Positions 1 to 9,038 of a stretch of DNA of 64,000 nt are shown one piece after another. Location: contig JAEWQP010000002.1 in the NCBI GenBank assembly GCA_023399155.1, positions 1 to 64,000 on the forward strand, read 5' to 3'. The DNA comes from Verrucomicrobiota bacterium. Lineage in GTDB: Bacteria; Verrucomicrobiota; Verrucomicrobiia; Opitutales; Opitutaceae. The stretch's first letter is position 1. The number at the start of each line of letters is the position of its first letter. Position numbers and translations under genes: made by a program. The notes beneath the pieces are model-generated. The model saw nothing but the letters and a program-made list of their open reading frames with translations, was not told where the DNA came from and made no database searches.

Positions 1-2
1 AC

Positions 3-92
3 CGCGCCTGTCAGGCTCTCAAACGAATCCGGCGAAAACGCCGACGTCCCCAACTCATCGCTGCCTTCTTCGCCCAAGCCGAACTGTTTTGA
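3..92 (+). CDS. C-terminal tail of an unidentified plus-strand protein (partial)
   Basis: An open frame enters from the left edge and stops at TGA 90-92. It reads as 29 residues that are very basic in the middle (ALKRIRRKRRRPQLIAAFF) and end in ELF. It stops 1 bp before the end of the convergent gene at 94, so the two 3' ends nearly touch. The basic tail is reminiscent of some transposase C-termini, but nothing diagnostic is visible. It could equally be a chance open frame in GC-rich DNA. Sequence to the left of the window is needed to decide. Confidence 0.25.
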   Translation, partial: RACQALKRIRRKRRRPQLIAAFFAQAELF

Positions 93-93
93 A

Positions 94-1245
94 TCAATCG
101 TCACTTCTATGGGTAAGTGTCAATAGGGCAACGAAGAGGAGCCAGAGAGAAAGAAGCCACCGGGCATGCAGTCGCTTGATCGGTTCTAGGCGTCGCGACA
201 AAGCGAATGCAGCCGCGACTCCAGCCAGCACGAGAACGCCCAGAAAATCGGCATAGCGGGAGGGCACGACAACTTCGAGACTCGCCTGGCCACCGCGACT
301 CCATGCGAGCGCTGCGGCCATGCCCAGCCCCCAGATTCCCAGAAGGATCACGCCGTCGGGAAGGCATTCGAGCTGCGATCGCAAGGTGCGGAGCACGAGT
401 GCCGCTGTGAGCGGGAGGCATACGACAGCTGCTGCAAGCGGCGAGCCCACGTGCGGCCAGGCGAGTATTCGTGCGAGCGCGACAACGAGGTCGACAGGGC
501 CTTCAGCGCGAAGCTCGGCATGGGCCGGGACGGACGTCCACAAGACGGCCGTCTGAATGAGGAGCAGGCCCGCCATGATCCAGTCTTCGGGCCGGTTCCT
601 TCGCCCGTTCATCGACGTGATGCACAGCCAACAGAGGATCGCCGGGGCGGCCAACATGCCGGGAGCCATCGCGAACTGGCTCACGGCGGCCGCTGCATAG
701 CCGAATCTCCGGCGCGCCGATCCCGGCTGTCCGGTGGCCAGTGCGTGAAACGCGACGGCGACCAGGATGATCGAGAATGCGACCTGGGTTTGAAAACCGC
801 AGAGGGCATTTTCCCACGCCAGAAGGGGCGAGATAAGCAGGAGGGCAGCGACTACGATCACCCAGCGTTCGCCGCGAGTTCGACCCTCGATGAGAACGCG
901 GACGACCATGGCGACAGCCAGTCCGCGAAGCGCGGTCCCCACCAGGATCTGGACCAGTGGATCCCACCCTCCACTCGCGCGAAATGCGGCAAGGTCAAGC
1001 AGACGTGTCAGGAGGATGCGGTGTTCATTGTGCGGCGCGAGCAGATCGAGCATGCGAAGCCCACCGTCCATAAAGCGCGGATACAGAAAGGCGCCCTCCG
1101 CGCCCCATTGATCGGCGTAGGGAATGTCGGTGGCGGCACCCGCAACCATGATCAGATGCATCGCCGTGCTCAGAACGAATGCCCACAGCACGACGAGGCG
1201 CGCGTGCGTGTCGTTCGGATCGGTGCTGCGCAGGCTGGGGATCAT
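94..1245 (-). CDS. Polytopic membrane protein, polysaccharide cluster
   Basis: This encodes a 383-residue protein with about nine to ten hydrophobic segments spread over its length. The first is near residues 15-35, and a soluble loop at about 40-75 contains DIPYADQWGAEGAFLYPRF and APHNEHRILLTRLL. That loop resembles the large early loop of lipid-linked-sugar glycosyltransferases and of uncharacterised Verrucomicrobia membrane proteins, but I cannot name a family. Its ATG overlaps the stop of the Wzy-like gene by ATGA, so the two are probably translationally coupled and both belong to polysaccharide assembly in the inner membrane. The C-terminus is a short charged THRSDD tail just before the convergent frame at the window edge, so a truncated 3' end is possible. 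Confidence 0.75.
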   Translation of the reverse strand: MIPSLRSTDPNDTHARLVVLWAFVLSTAMHLIMVAGAATDIPYADQWGAEGAFLYPRFMDGGLRMLDLLAPHNEHRILLTRLLDLAAFRASGGWDPLVQILVGTALRGLAVAMVVRVLIEGRTRGERWVIVVAALLLISPLLAWENALCGFQTQVAFSIILVAVAFHALATGQPGSARRRFGYAAAAVSQFAMAPGMLAAPAILCWLCITSMNGRRNRPEDWIMAGLLLIQTAVLWTSVPAHAELRAEGPVDLVVALARILAWPHVGSPLAAAVVCLPLTAALVLRTLRSQLECLPDGVILLGIWGLGMAAALAWSRGGQASLEVVVPSRYADFLGVLVLAGVAAAFALSRRLEPIKRLHARWLLSLWLLFVALLTLTHRSDD

Positions 1246-3599
1246 TGCTCGTCCGAGAGATTCTCGGGTGCGCCCCAGTTCATCTCACCGCGCCTTGGTA
1301 GCACGGGAGCCAGGAGATCGGCGATCGGCGTCCAGGGCAACTCGGTGAGATCCGTGAGGGAATCGCCGTCCGCCTGACGGAAAAGAAGGGCGTCGGCCCT
1401 GCGCTGGGTCTGACGCACGAGCTGGACCGGATACGACCGAAGCAGACGGGTGAACGGCTCGTCGGGATTCTTCTGGACGTGGATCGCCCACGATCGGAGG
1501 GGCTCAGGTTCCGACGAGTCAACTCCGGTGGGCGACATCCACGCCTCACGGAGAGCGACGACAGCCTCTGGCACCGCCAGCTCGGCGCTGCTGGTGTTCC
1601 GATCGTTGAGGACGGGAAAGGCCGAAAGAAACGTGAGGGTCGGGACCTCCGTGTTGGCGCTCTCAGAGCCAAAGCGGACATCGCCCATCCACCACCACCT
1701 GGCAAACGCGGCGATGCCTCTGTCATCAGCGTGCGCCGTTTCCGCCTCGAGGCGTGCGAGAACCTCGTGGCTGATCTGTCCGAAAACGTCACCGCGCCAG
1801 ATCGGCGAGGTGATGAATCCCGGGTTAAGACGGACTTCGCGCGCAAGAGCGACAGCGTCCGGTACGCCGTTGGACGCAGCTGCCAGAGCGATCCCGAACC
1901 ACAATCCCGTGCGCCGCGGATAGATGGAGGCCGCGCGCTCGAAGGAATGGAGTGCCTGCGTGGGCTCACCCTCGTGGAGCGCGAGCCAGCCGAGGTTGAG
2001 CCAGGGATAGTCCTGGAATGGAAGGACCTCGAGCGAGTCCTGCCAGGCTCGCCGCGCCTCGGCGCGGAGGGCCCGCGCCGATTCCGGCGGAAGCCGCAGG
2101 GCCGCGCCCGCGAGCGCGCGTCCGAGATGATTATGGTAGAGGGGATGCCACGGTGCGAGTTCCGTCGCCGCGCGTAGTTGCTTGATGAAGACGTCCGGCT
2201 GCGCGGAGTCGTTTGCACGCCATGCCGCGGCAAACGCCGCACGGGCGCGCCACGCCGGGGCCAGCACAGCCACGCTTGCGAGCACGGCGAGCACACAGGC
2301 CGCGGTTCCGAGGACGTTTGGCCGGCTGCCTCGCGTACCCGCATCGCCGGTCTCCGCCGACGCTTCCGCCATCAGGACGGCGGTCGCGAGCGCCAGCACG
2401 ACCGCGATCAACGGCACGTCCAGCTGGTAGTCCGTCAACCACAGCACGCCGTAGCCCCCGAGCAGGATGAGTGCGGCGATTGCTTCAGCCGAGGGTGTCC
2501 GGCGCGCTTTCCACAGCCGCCATTTCATGAAACCCCCTGCAATCGCGAGCAGAGCGAGTCCGATGAAACCGGTGTCGACGCACCACTGCAGCGGGCCACA
2601 ATGGAGCTGGAAGGAGTTCTCCAGGCTGCCGGGAATGTCGACGCGGTATTCGGGATAGTGGTACGGCGTCACTCCGGGACCGACGCCGGTCCAGGGATGG
2701 GCCGCGGCGATCCTGGCGCCGGTGTGCATGAAGCCGAGGCGTTGTTGCTCACTTTCACCGATCGCGAACGCAGAGGCGGGATCGAGGGCGATCTGGCGAA
2801 GCCGCGGGTTTGTCAGGATCGCGGCTGCAGCGATGACAAGTAGGACGGGGACTCCGAGCGCAAGCGCCCGCCCCGACCAGGCGCGGCGGCAGGCAAGCGC
2901 CGCCGTCCCGATGATGACGGCGGCGATCAGCCCGAGCACTGCTCCACGGCTGCCTGCGCTCAGGAAGAGGACAAATCCCAGACCCGTGGATACGCCCCAG
3001 AGCAGGCGTTCGGGTCTGCGCGAGCGCGACACGAGCAGCACCGATACCGGGAGCATCAGCAGTGCAAGGCCCCCGTTGTAGTTCCAATGGCCCAATGGGT
3101 GCGGATTGCGGGCCGTGAAAAACCAATGCAGGACGCCGGTGTCCGGGGCCTCGGAAAACCACGTCAACAGGCTCCAGGCCGCGAGCACCGTGAGGATCGC
3201 GCCTACGACGCGCACGGCGATGAGTCTCATCCGTGGCGATCCGCCCAGCCACGCCTCTGCGAGGAATGGCAGCATGAGAAGCGGCGTGGCGAGCACCAGG
3301 CCGGCCTCGAGCGCAGCGCGCCAGTGCGCGCTGGCGACGACCGAGAGCGCGAGCGCGGTCAAGAGCGGTAGCGACACCCACCACGCACTTCGCAGGCCCG
3401 TGCGGCCCCGCGCCATCGACCACGCGCACCAGAACCACGGGGCGAGCAGTCCCGCCTGCAGGTAGAAGGCCCACGGCCAGGCATAGATGCGCGTGGCACC
3501 CCGGGAGACGAGGGTGACGGCGATCGTGACCGACAGCCAGAATCCGAGGAGAAGGAAAGCGATGGGGCGATCCCAGCGTGCGAGGCGGTCCGAATTCAT
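1242..3599 (-). CDS. O-antigen ligase/polymerase (Wzy/WaaL-like) with TPR-like C-terminal half
   Basis: This is a 785-residue inner-membrane protein if read from MNSDRLARWD; an in-frame ATG 24 codons upstream lacks plausible coding character. Residues 1 to about 430 hold roughly a dozen membrane segments and a long periplasmic loop. Segments such as RNPHPLGHWNYNGG, SAGSRGAVLG and HPWTGVGPGVTPYHYPEYR are typical of the Wzy_C/O-antigen ligase superfamily. After about residue 450 the protein is soluble and helical, with TPR-like stretches (LAPWHPLYHNHLGRAL, FQDYPWLNLGWLALHEGEP). The family polymerises or ligates lipid-linked oligosaccharide at the periplasmic face. It is followed by an ATGA-overlapping membrane protein gene and preceded by a WcaJ-type transferase, which supports a role in exopolysaccharide or O-antigen assembly. 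Its exact substrate cannot be read from sequence. Confidence 0.82.
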   Translation of the reverse strand: MNSDRLARWDRPIAFLLLGFWLSVTIAVTLVSRGATRIYAWPWAFYLQAGLLAPWFWCAWSMARGRTGLRSAWWVSLPLLTALALSVVASAHWRAALEAGLVLATPLLMLPFLAEAWLGGSPRMRLIAVRVVGAILTVLAAWSLLTWFSEAPDTGVLHWFFTARNPHPLGHWNYNGGLALLMLPVSVLLVSRSRRPERLLWGVSTGLGFVLFLSAGSRGAVLGLIAAVIIGTAALACRRAWSGRALALGVPVLLVIAAAAILTNPRLRQIALDPASAFAIGESEQQRLGFMHTGARIAAAHPWTGVGPGVTPYHYPEYRVDIPGSLENSFQLHCGPLQWCVDTGFIGLALLAIAGGFMKWRLWKARRTPSAEAIAALILLGGYGVLWLTDYQLDVPLIAVVLALATAVLMAEASAETGDAGTRGSRPNVLGTAACVLAVLASVAVLAPAWRARAAFAAAWRANDSAQPDVFIKQLRAATELAPWHPLYHNHLGRALAGAALRLPPESARALRAEARRAWQDSLEVLPFQDYPWLNLGWLALHEGEPTQALHSFERAASIYPRRTGLWFGIALAAASNGVPDAVALAREVRLNPGFITSPIWRGDVFGQISHEVLARLEAETAHADDRGIAAFARWWWMGDVRFGSESANTEVPTLTFLSAFPVLNDRNTSSAELAVPEAVVALREAWMSPTGVDSSEPEPLRSWAIHVQKNPDEPFTRLLRSYPVQLVRQTQRRADALLFRQADGDSLTDLTELPWTPIADLLAPVLPRRGEMNWGAPENLSDEQ

Positions 3600-3715
3600 G
3601 GAGACTATGTGGCGAGGTTCGGCGGCACGTTCTGGTTGACCCGCCAAGCGCCGGTTAGAGGGGAAACGCATTGCCCGAAGTTGCGCGGGGTCATCGAGAG
3701 GTATTCAATGCCTCC

Positions 3716-5179
3716 CTACTCCGGCGCGCGCCAGTGCAGAAGGGTGAACAACATGATCTGGAAATCGAAGGCGAGCGACCAGTTTTCGATGTAGTGGATA
3801 TCATGCTGCAGCCGGCGCTCCAGGTCGGAATCGCCACGGCAGCCGCGCACTTGAGCCCAACCGGTCATGCCAGGCTTGACGAGGTGGCGCGGCAGGTAGT
3901 GCGCGATCTGGCGCGCCAGCGAGTCGACGTGATACGGACGCTCGGGGCGCGGGCCGATCAGGCTCATGTCGCCGCGGAGCACATTCCAGAACTGAGGGAT
4001 CTCATCGATATTCCAGCGGCGCAGCACGCGCCCGGCGCGAAGCACGCGCGGGTCGGCGGCGGTCGTGCTTTGCCGTGCATCGTCCTCGATCTCGGCACCG
4101 ACGTGCATGGTGCGGAGCTTGTACATCGTGAACGGCCGATGCTCGGCCCCGATGCGCGTCTGGCGAAACAACACCGGGCCCAGAGACTCGCGGCGCACGA
4201 GCAGTGCGCCGGCGAGCATGAACGGCAGGCCGAGCATGAGGCCGACCAGTGCGCCGACGACATCGACCGCACGCTTCGCCACGCGGTTGAACAGCGATCG
4301 GATGGCGAGCTGGCCCACGCCGAGGACCGGGATGCCGCCGTGCGACTCGAGCTGGAGATTCGAGACAAACAACTCGAACGCCGCCGGAATGACCTTCCAT
4401 TCCACGTACCGTTGTTCGCACGCCGCCATGGCCCGCGTGAGGATGTCGCGCGGAATGTCCAGCGTCGCGGCAACGACGATGTCGATCCGGTGGCGGTCGA
4501 GCGCGACCTCGAGCGAGTCGAAGGAACCCAGCTGCAGCCTCGCCGGCACGCCCGCGCGCGTGGGATTCTCACCAGGCAGCGCGACGAACCCGACGACGCG
4601 GAACGGATGTGCCTGACTGGCGGCCACCTCGATGGCGAACTCGAGGGCGCGCGTCTCGCAGCCGAGGACGAGCACGCGACGCTTCACGCGCTCGAGCAGA
4701 CGCGTGCGGGTGAGCGTGAGGTAGACGAGATTGCGCCACGCGTAGAGGAAGAGCAGGGTGGTGCCGAACGCGACCAGCGCGAGCAGGCGGGAGATCGGCG
4801 GGTCGAACTTGAGCACGAGCGACAGGCCGAGGTAGGCCGCCAGCCAGAACGTCATGCCCTTGATGATCAGCACGAGGCTGTGCACGCGCCGCAGCAACAG
4901 GCGCGGGTCGTACAATCCGAGATAGGCAAATGTCGCCATGAGCAGGACGACGCCCAGCTGCAGGAGCGGCAGGTAGCGCGCGAGCGTGGCATCCGGCACC
5001 GCCACGCCGAGGTCCGCGATCGGCGTGTGAAAGCGCATCAGGTAGCCCGCGATCAGCCCGGCCGTGGCGCAGGCGAGATCGCCGGCGAGGAGGATGGACG
5101 GAAGGACGACCTCGCGCAGCCGATGGGTGTGTCGTGCTGCCGGGGCCGGCGGGGAATCCTGGGCGGGCTTTGTCGCCAT
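3716..5179 (-). CDS. Undecaprenyl-phosphate sugar phosphotransferase (WcaJ/PssY type)
   Basis: The gene encodes a polyprenyl glycosyl-1-phosphate transferase that starts repeat-unit synthesis by moving sugar-1-phosphate from a nucleotide sugar to undecaprenyl phosphate at the inner membrane. The N-terminal half has four to five membrane helices followed by a Rossmann-like linker domain (RRVLVLGCETRALEFA). The C-terminal Bac_transf domain, about residues 290-487, shows the family hallmarks: a membrane helix after VKRAVDVVGA, then PFTMYKLRTMH, WNIDEIPQFWNVLRGDMSL and IGPRPERPYHV, and KPGMTGWAQVRG. I start it at MATKPAQD; 15 more codons are open upstream. It lies 116 bp upstream of the Wzy-like gene in the same direction. 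Confidence 0.9.
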   Translation of the reverse strand: MATKPAQDSPPAPAARHTHRLREVVLPSILLAGDLACATAGLIAGYLMRFHTPIADLGVAVPDATLARYLPLLQLGVVLLMATFAYLGLYDPRLLLRRVHSLVLIIKGMTFWLAAYLGLSLVLKFDPPISRLLALVAFGTTLLFLYAWRNLVYLTLTRTRLLERVKRRVLVLGCETRALEFAIEVAASQAHPFRVVGFVALPGENPTRAGVPARLQLGSFDSLEVALDRHRIDIVVAATLDIPRDILTRAMAACEQRYVEWKVIPAAFELFVSNLQLESHGGIPVLGVGQLAIRSLFNRVAKRAVDVVGALVGLMLGLPFMLAGALLVRRESLGPVLFRQTRIGAEHRPFTMYKLRTMHVGAEIEDDARQSTTAADPRVLRAGRVLRRWNIDEIPQFWNVLRGDMSLIGPRPERPYHVDSLARQIAHYLPRHLVKPGMTGWAQVRGCRGDSDLERRLQHDIHYIENWSLAFDFQIMLFTLLHWRAPE

Positions 5180-5510
5180 GAACACGTGCGAGCCTACGCA
5201 GACGGCCGATCGACTCGATGACAAACCCCAACAGGTCCTTGAGGATGGTCGCCCGCGGGCCGGCTCATCAGGGTGTGCGCAGGCGTTGCCTCAATCGGAC
5301 TCCTGCAGTTCGTGCATTCCCTGCAAGAATCCCCAGACACCACACGGTGGAACCCGACCTCCCGCCTTCGCGACATGCACCACGGCGTGGCGGCTGTGCT
5401 CAGGGTCCGCCGAAGCCGACGGCGTAGGCGGTCGGGCGGGTTGTCGTTGCGCGAGAGCGAAAGCGGGCCCAGAGGTCGCGCTCCACCTTCGCGGATGGCA
5501 CGAGCCCGCG
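5180..5510. other. Intergenic, no gene seen
   Basis: This 331-bp gap lies between two minus-strand polysaccharide genes. The open frames crossing it are rich in Arg and Pro and lack family features. No convincing terminator, RNA or repeat was seen. It probably carries the promoter of the WcaJ-type gene. Confidence 0.5.
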
Positions 5511-7172
5511 TCAGCCGCCGTCCCGGCGCCGCCAGACGTGGATTTCACAGGCATTGATGTCCGGATGCCATCGGACGTCGTCGTCCCAGAAATACATCGA
5601 GCGGCCGGCGGGGGCGATGTCGACGAGGCCCACGAGGGTGTAATCCTTCCGGGTGTAATCCTGGAACCAGCGGAAGATGTCGCGCGGCGAGTCCGGGCGG
5701 AGCAGCCACGACGTGGTCACACCGACGAAGACAAGGTACTGTGGCTTCGCCGCCGTGATTTCCCGGATCATCTCCCGCTGCATCTCGGCAGCGAAGGCGT
5801 GCGGCTCCATCATCCCGTAGGTGTAGATGTGGCCGGTCGCGGACCGGCGCTGCGCCAGGAAATAGAGTTGCGGCTCGGAGCCGATGACCGCGAGGGTTGC
5901 GTCCGGCGCGCTGTGCGTGCGGATGTAGTCGGCGATTGCGGGCGACTCGGGGAAGGGATTGATCCCGTAGACGGCTCGGGACGCCAGGCCCGGCTCCAGG
6001 ATGAAGAGAAACGACCGCTGCGCCCAGACGGGCCAGGCCACGCACGCGGTGGCAAGGAACCCGGCCACGACTGCGGCGGCGCCGGGGCGGACCCACCGCG
6101 TGAGCCCCGTGCCGAGCGCCTGGACGGCCGCCCCGGCCAGGACCGCGATCACGGGAAGCATCACGATGAAGTAGTGACTCCTGAAATACAGTCCAGGGCA
6201 GACGGCGAGGAAGGAAACCACGAGCCAGCCGATGAGGATTGCCGCCCGCGGACGCAGCGCGCGATGCCAGGCGAGGGCGGAAAGTCCCACCGCGGCGAGC
6301 GCCCAGATGGGCGCCCCATGCGAGATGACACGGCCGATCATCGTGCGAAACACGGATACACCCTCGGTGAGTGTGAGAAGCGACGCATACTCGCGGGCAT
6401 AGACGACCGTCCAGAACCAGAAGCGGTCGAACACGCCCGCAGCCAGGAGCCAGGCGCAGATGAGTGCGTAGGGCAGGACGGCTCCGCCGACGAATGCCAG
6501 TCCATGCCACAGCGCGCCGCGCCAGCGTGGGCTGGCTCCGCGCGCCCCATGCCAGAGCGCGAGACCGGCGCCGAGCGGCAGGAAGAGCGCCCCGGGCTGC
6601 TTCATCAGGAACCCAAGCCCGAAAAGCACGCCGGCCAGGGCCGTGCGCAAGCGGCCGGGTGCCTCGATCCCGACCAGGAGCAGGAGCCCGCCCAGGACCG
6701 GAAGGACGACAAAATGCGTGGCATGGCCGGCGAATCCGAGCACTGCAGGGCTGATCGAAAGGACGGCGTAGCTTCCTGCCGCGACGACGGCCGCGGACTC
6801 GCCCACCAGCTTTCGGGCAAGCAGGAAGACGAGCACGATTGTCGCGAGGTTCACCACCAGCAGGCCGCGGTGGACGCCTTCGGCGGTCTCGCCGAAGATG
6901 GCGAGAATGCCCGCATAGGCAATGTAGGTGCCCGGCAACTTCATGTTGTAGGCCGAGGCGTAGGCGGGTTCACCTTGCAGGATGAGCTGGCCCGCGTAGG
7001 CATACTCGCCTTCGTCGCGCTCAAGCGGGATCGAATCCAGGCGCAGCCGCACCCCCGTGGTGAAAAGCAGCACGCCCACGAGCGCGAGCCACGCCCAGCC
7101 TTTCGCCAGGCGGCTCCGCACGTTCACCGCCGCGCGCGGGGGCGGTGTTTCACTCTGGTGTTTCCGCTTCAT
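5511..7172 (-). CDS. GT39/ArnT-like membrane glycosyltransferase
   Basis: This 553-residue protein has a basic N-terminus, a first membrane helix near residues 22-42, and then the RLDSIPLERDEGEYAYAGQ loop. The acidic pair in that loop is the hallmark of PMT/ArnT-type (GT39, GT-C fold) enzymes, which use polyprenyl-phosphate sugars at the periplasmic face. About ten further membrane segments follow, then a soluble C-terminal domain from about residue 415 (IRTHSAPDATLAVIGSEPQ, then MYFWDDDVRWHPDINACEI). It lies directly downstream of a GT2 enzyme that resembles polyprenyl-phosphate sugar synthases, so the two could form a donor-maker and donor-user pair. The acceptor is unknown. The start at MKRKHQ is preferred over an in-frame ATG eight codons upstream. 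Confidence 0.8.
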   Translation of the reverse strand: MKRKHQSETPPPRAAVNVRSRLAKGWAWLALVGVLLFTTGVRLRLDSIPLERDEGEYAYAGQLILQGEPAYASAYNMKLPGTYIAYAGILAIFGETAEGVHRGLLVVNLATIVLVFLLARKLVGESAAVVAAGSYAVLSISPAVLGFAGHATHFVVLPVLGGLLLLVGIEAPGRLRTALAGVLFGLGFLMKQPGALFLPLGAGLALWHGARGASPRWRGALWHGLAFVGGAVLPYALICAWLLAAGVFDRFWFWTVVYAREYASLLTLTEGVSVFRTMIGRVISHGAPIWALAAVGLSALAWHRALRPRAAILIGWLVVSFLAVCPGLYFRSHYFIVMLPVIAVLAGAAVQALGTGLTRWVRPGAAAVVAGFLATACVAWPVWAQRSFLFILEPGLASRAVYGINPFPESPAIADYIRTHSAPDATLAVIGSEPQLYFLAQRRSATGHIYTYGMMEPHAFAAEMQREMIREITAAKPQYLVFVGVTTSWLLRPDSPRDIFRWFQDYTRKDYTLVGLVDIAPAGRSMYFWDDDVRWHPDINACEIHVWRRRDGG

Positions 7173-7205
7173 TCCCGTCGGGTGCGATCCGCGCATGCAC
7201 GGCCC

Positions 7206-7973
7206 TCACGACGCGTGGCCTCGCGGACCACCCAGATACGCCGGAGGTTTCAGACCGAGGCGTCGCGCTGCAAAAAAGCCCGCTGCCACGCGCAGGCACC
7301 CGAATCCATATTGCACGCTGCGGGTGAAATTGATCGAGGACGCCTCCGCGAAGTACTTGGTCGGGCAGCTCACCTCCGCCACCTGATAGCCCTTCCACAC
7401 CGCCTGCGCGATCAGTTCGTTATCGAACACGAAGTCGTCGGAGCATCCGCTGAGGTCGAGGCTCTCGAGCAAGCGGCGCGAGTAGGCGCGATAACCCGTG
7501 TGGTACTCCGAAAGCTTGGCGCCGAGCAGAAGATTCTGGACGAGAGTCAGGCTGCGATTGGCGACGTATTTCCATACCGGCATGCCGCCTTGCAGGGCAT
7601 GGCCGCCAAGGATCCGCGACCCGAGCACGAAGTCATAGAGCCCGTTTGCGATCATCACGGCCATGGCCGGAATCAGCCGGGGTGTGTACTGATAGTCCGG
7701 GTGGACCATCACCACGATGTCGGCGCCGGCCTCCAGCGCCAGCCGGTAGCACGTCTTCTGGTTGCCACCGTAGCCGAGGTTCTTCGCGTGCGTGTGCACC
7801 TGCACGCCGGGGATGCGGCCGGCAATCGCCGCGGTCTCATCCCGGCTGCAGTCGTCGACGATGATCACGGAGTCGACCACGCCTTGATCCATCACCTCAC
7901 GGTAGGTTTGTTCCAGCGTGCGGGCGGCGTTGTACGCAGGCATCACCACGATCAACTTCTTGTCGCGGATCAT
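7206..7973 (-). CDS. Glycosyltransferase family 2 (polyprenyl-phosphate sugar synthase-like)
   Basis: This is a 255-residue GT-A enzyme. It opens with KLIVVMPAYNAARTLEQTY, followed by VIIVDDCSRDET and a DXD-like region at MVHPDYQYTP. The order and spacing match DPM1/ArnC-like GT2 proteins, which load a sugar from a nucleotide donor onto a polyprenyl phosphate, usually at the cytoplasmic membrane face. There is no C-terminal membrane anchor. The gene starts at ATG 7973; frames extending further upstream run antisense over the next gene and are not coding. It sits 33 bp upstream of the GT39-like gene, probably in the same transcript. Confidence 0.85.
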   Translation of the reverse strand: MIRDKKLIVVMPAYNAARTLEQTYREVMDQGVVDSVIIVDDCSRDETAAIAGRIPGVQVHTHAKNLGYGGNQKTCYRLALEAGADIVVMVHPDYQYTPRLIPAMAVMIANGLYDFVLGSRILGGHALQGGMPVWKYVANRSLTLVQNLLLGAKLSEYHTGYRAYSRRLLESLDLSGCSDDFVFDNELIAQAVWKGYQVAEVSCPTKYFAEASSINFTRSVQYGFGCLRVAAGFFAARRLGLKPPAYLGGPRGHAS

Positions 7974-8300
7974 GGTGTGTGCGGCGGGGTGGCAGTCACA
8001 ATCGACCGAGCGCACGGGTATCGGCGGCCAAGTCAAGACCGATGCCGACGTCGACGAAAGCCAGGCCGGCGGATGCGCCGAGCCTTCCCGGGACCGCGTC
8101 TGGCGACTGCGACGAACCGGCGGTCCAGCGCGATGACGACTGATCCACGCGCGACCCCAGCGAGATCGATACCCCGTGGCCGCGTGTGCCCCACGCGACG
8201 AGGCTCTGCAGGCCGTTTTGAGCCACACCCGTCGGCAGGCCTGAGGTGGAACCGTGGCCCGCGGGAGGGATAATGTTCTAGCCTCGGGCCGGCCGGCGTG
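7974..8300. other. Divergent intergenic region, no gene seen
   Basis: This gap of about 325 bp separates a minus-strand GT2 gene from a plus-strand VTT-domain gene, so it should hold two divergent promoters. No promoter could be assigned with confidence and no RNA or repeat was recognised. Confidence 0.5.
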
Positions 8301-9038
8301 ATGAATCGCGGCGTGGCTCTTCGGATTCCCAGACTGGCCTGGTGGCAATGGCTGCTGGCCGCACTGCTCGCGGTCGGCGCGGCGGCGGTCGGCTGGCTGG
8401 TGCTCAAGCACGTGGACTGGTCGCAGCTCCTCGCCGAGCTGAAGAGCCGACCGCTGCTGTTTTTTGCCGCATTCGCCGTGTTGCCGGCTTTCGGGGCCCC
8501 GATTTCGGTGTTCTATGTCGGCGCAGGAGCGGCCACGGCGGGCGAGAATCCGGCATTCCCACTTTCGATCGCGATTCTCGGATCGATGGCGTCGATGAGC
8601 GCGAATATCACGCTTTCCTATCTGCTGGCGCGGTGGGTCGTCCGTCCGCCGATCGAACGACTGGCACGACGACTTGGATACACGATCCCCCAGGTCCACA
8701 GCGATGACGTTTGGGTGATCACGCTTCTCCTGCGCATCACACCGGGCCCGCCGTTTTTCATGCAGCACTACCTGCTCGCGCTGGGACGCGTGCCCATGGG
8801 CGTCTACCTGCTCGTCTCGATCCCAGCCTGCGGCCTGATGGGAGCCGCGGTCGTCAGCGCCGCCGCCGGGCTCACGTCCGGAAGCATCGTCAACGTGATC
8901 GCGGGCGTCTTCTTTGTGACCGCGATCGTGATGGGCGTGCGCTTCGCCCGGAAAGCCCTGCAGCGTCGCGCGAAGATTCGCGTCGGCGAGAAGGGTGAAA
9001 TCCTGCCCCAGGCGGAGGACGTCTCGCAGTCGGGTTGA
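8301..9038 (+). CDS. VTT-domain (DedA/TVP38-like) inner-membrane protein
   Basis: The 245-residue protein has an N-terminal membrane helix (WWQWLLAALLAVGAAAVGWL) and then a VTT/SNARE-associated domain. Visible family elements are FAVLPAFGAPISVFYVGAG, SANITLSYLLARW, and LLRITPGPPFFMQHYLLAL, where RITPG matches the conserved Arg-x-x-Pro re-entrant element of DedA-type proteins. Known relatives act as lipid (undecaprenyl-phosphate or phospholipid) flippases; the lipid for this one is unknown. GTG 8298 directly precedes the chosen ATG. The stop overlaps the TTG start of xseA, so the two are likely co-transcribed. Confidence 0.8.
   Translation: MNRGVALRIPRLAWWQWLLAALLAVGAAAVGWLVLKHVDWSQLLAELKSRPLLFFAAFAVLPAFGAPISVFYVGAGAATAGENPAFPLSIAILGSMASMSANITLSYLLARWVVRPPIERLARRLGYTIPQVHSDDVWVITLLLRITPGPPFFMQHYLLALGRVPMGVYLLVSIPACGLMGAAVVSAAAGLTSGSIVNVIAGVFFVTAIVMGVRFARKALQRRAKIRVGEKGEILPQAEDVSQSG

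Noticed and set aside
5064..8273. Very long plus-strand open frame (over 1000 codons)
   Set aside because: It is antisense to three well-supported minus-strand genes and its translation is Arg/Pro/His-rich with no family features, a typical shadow in GC-rich DNA.
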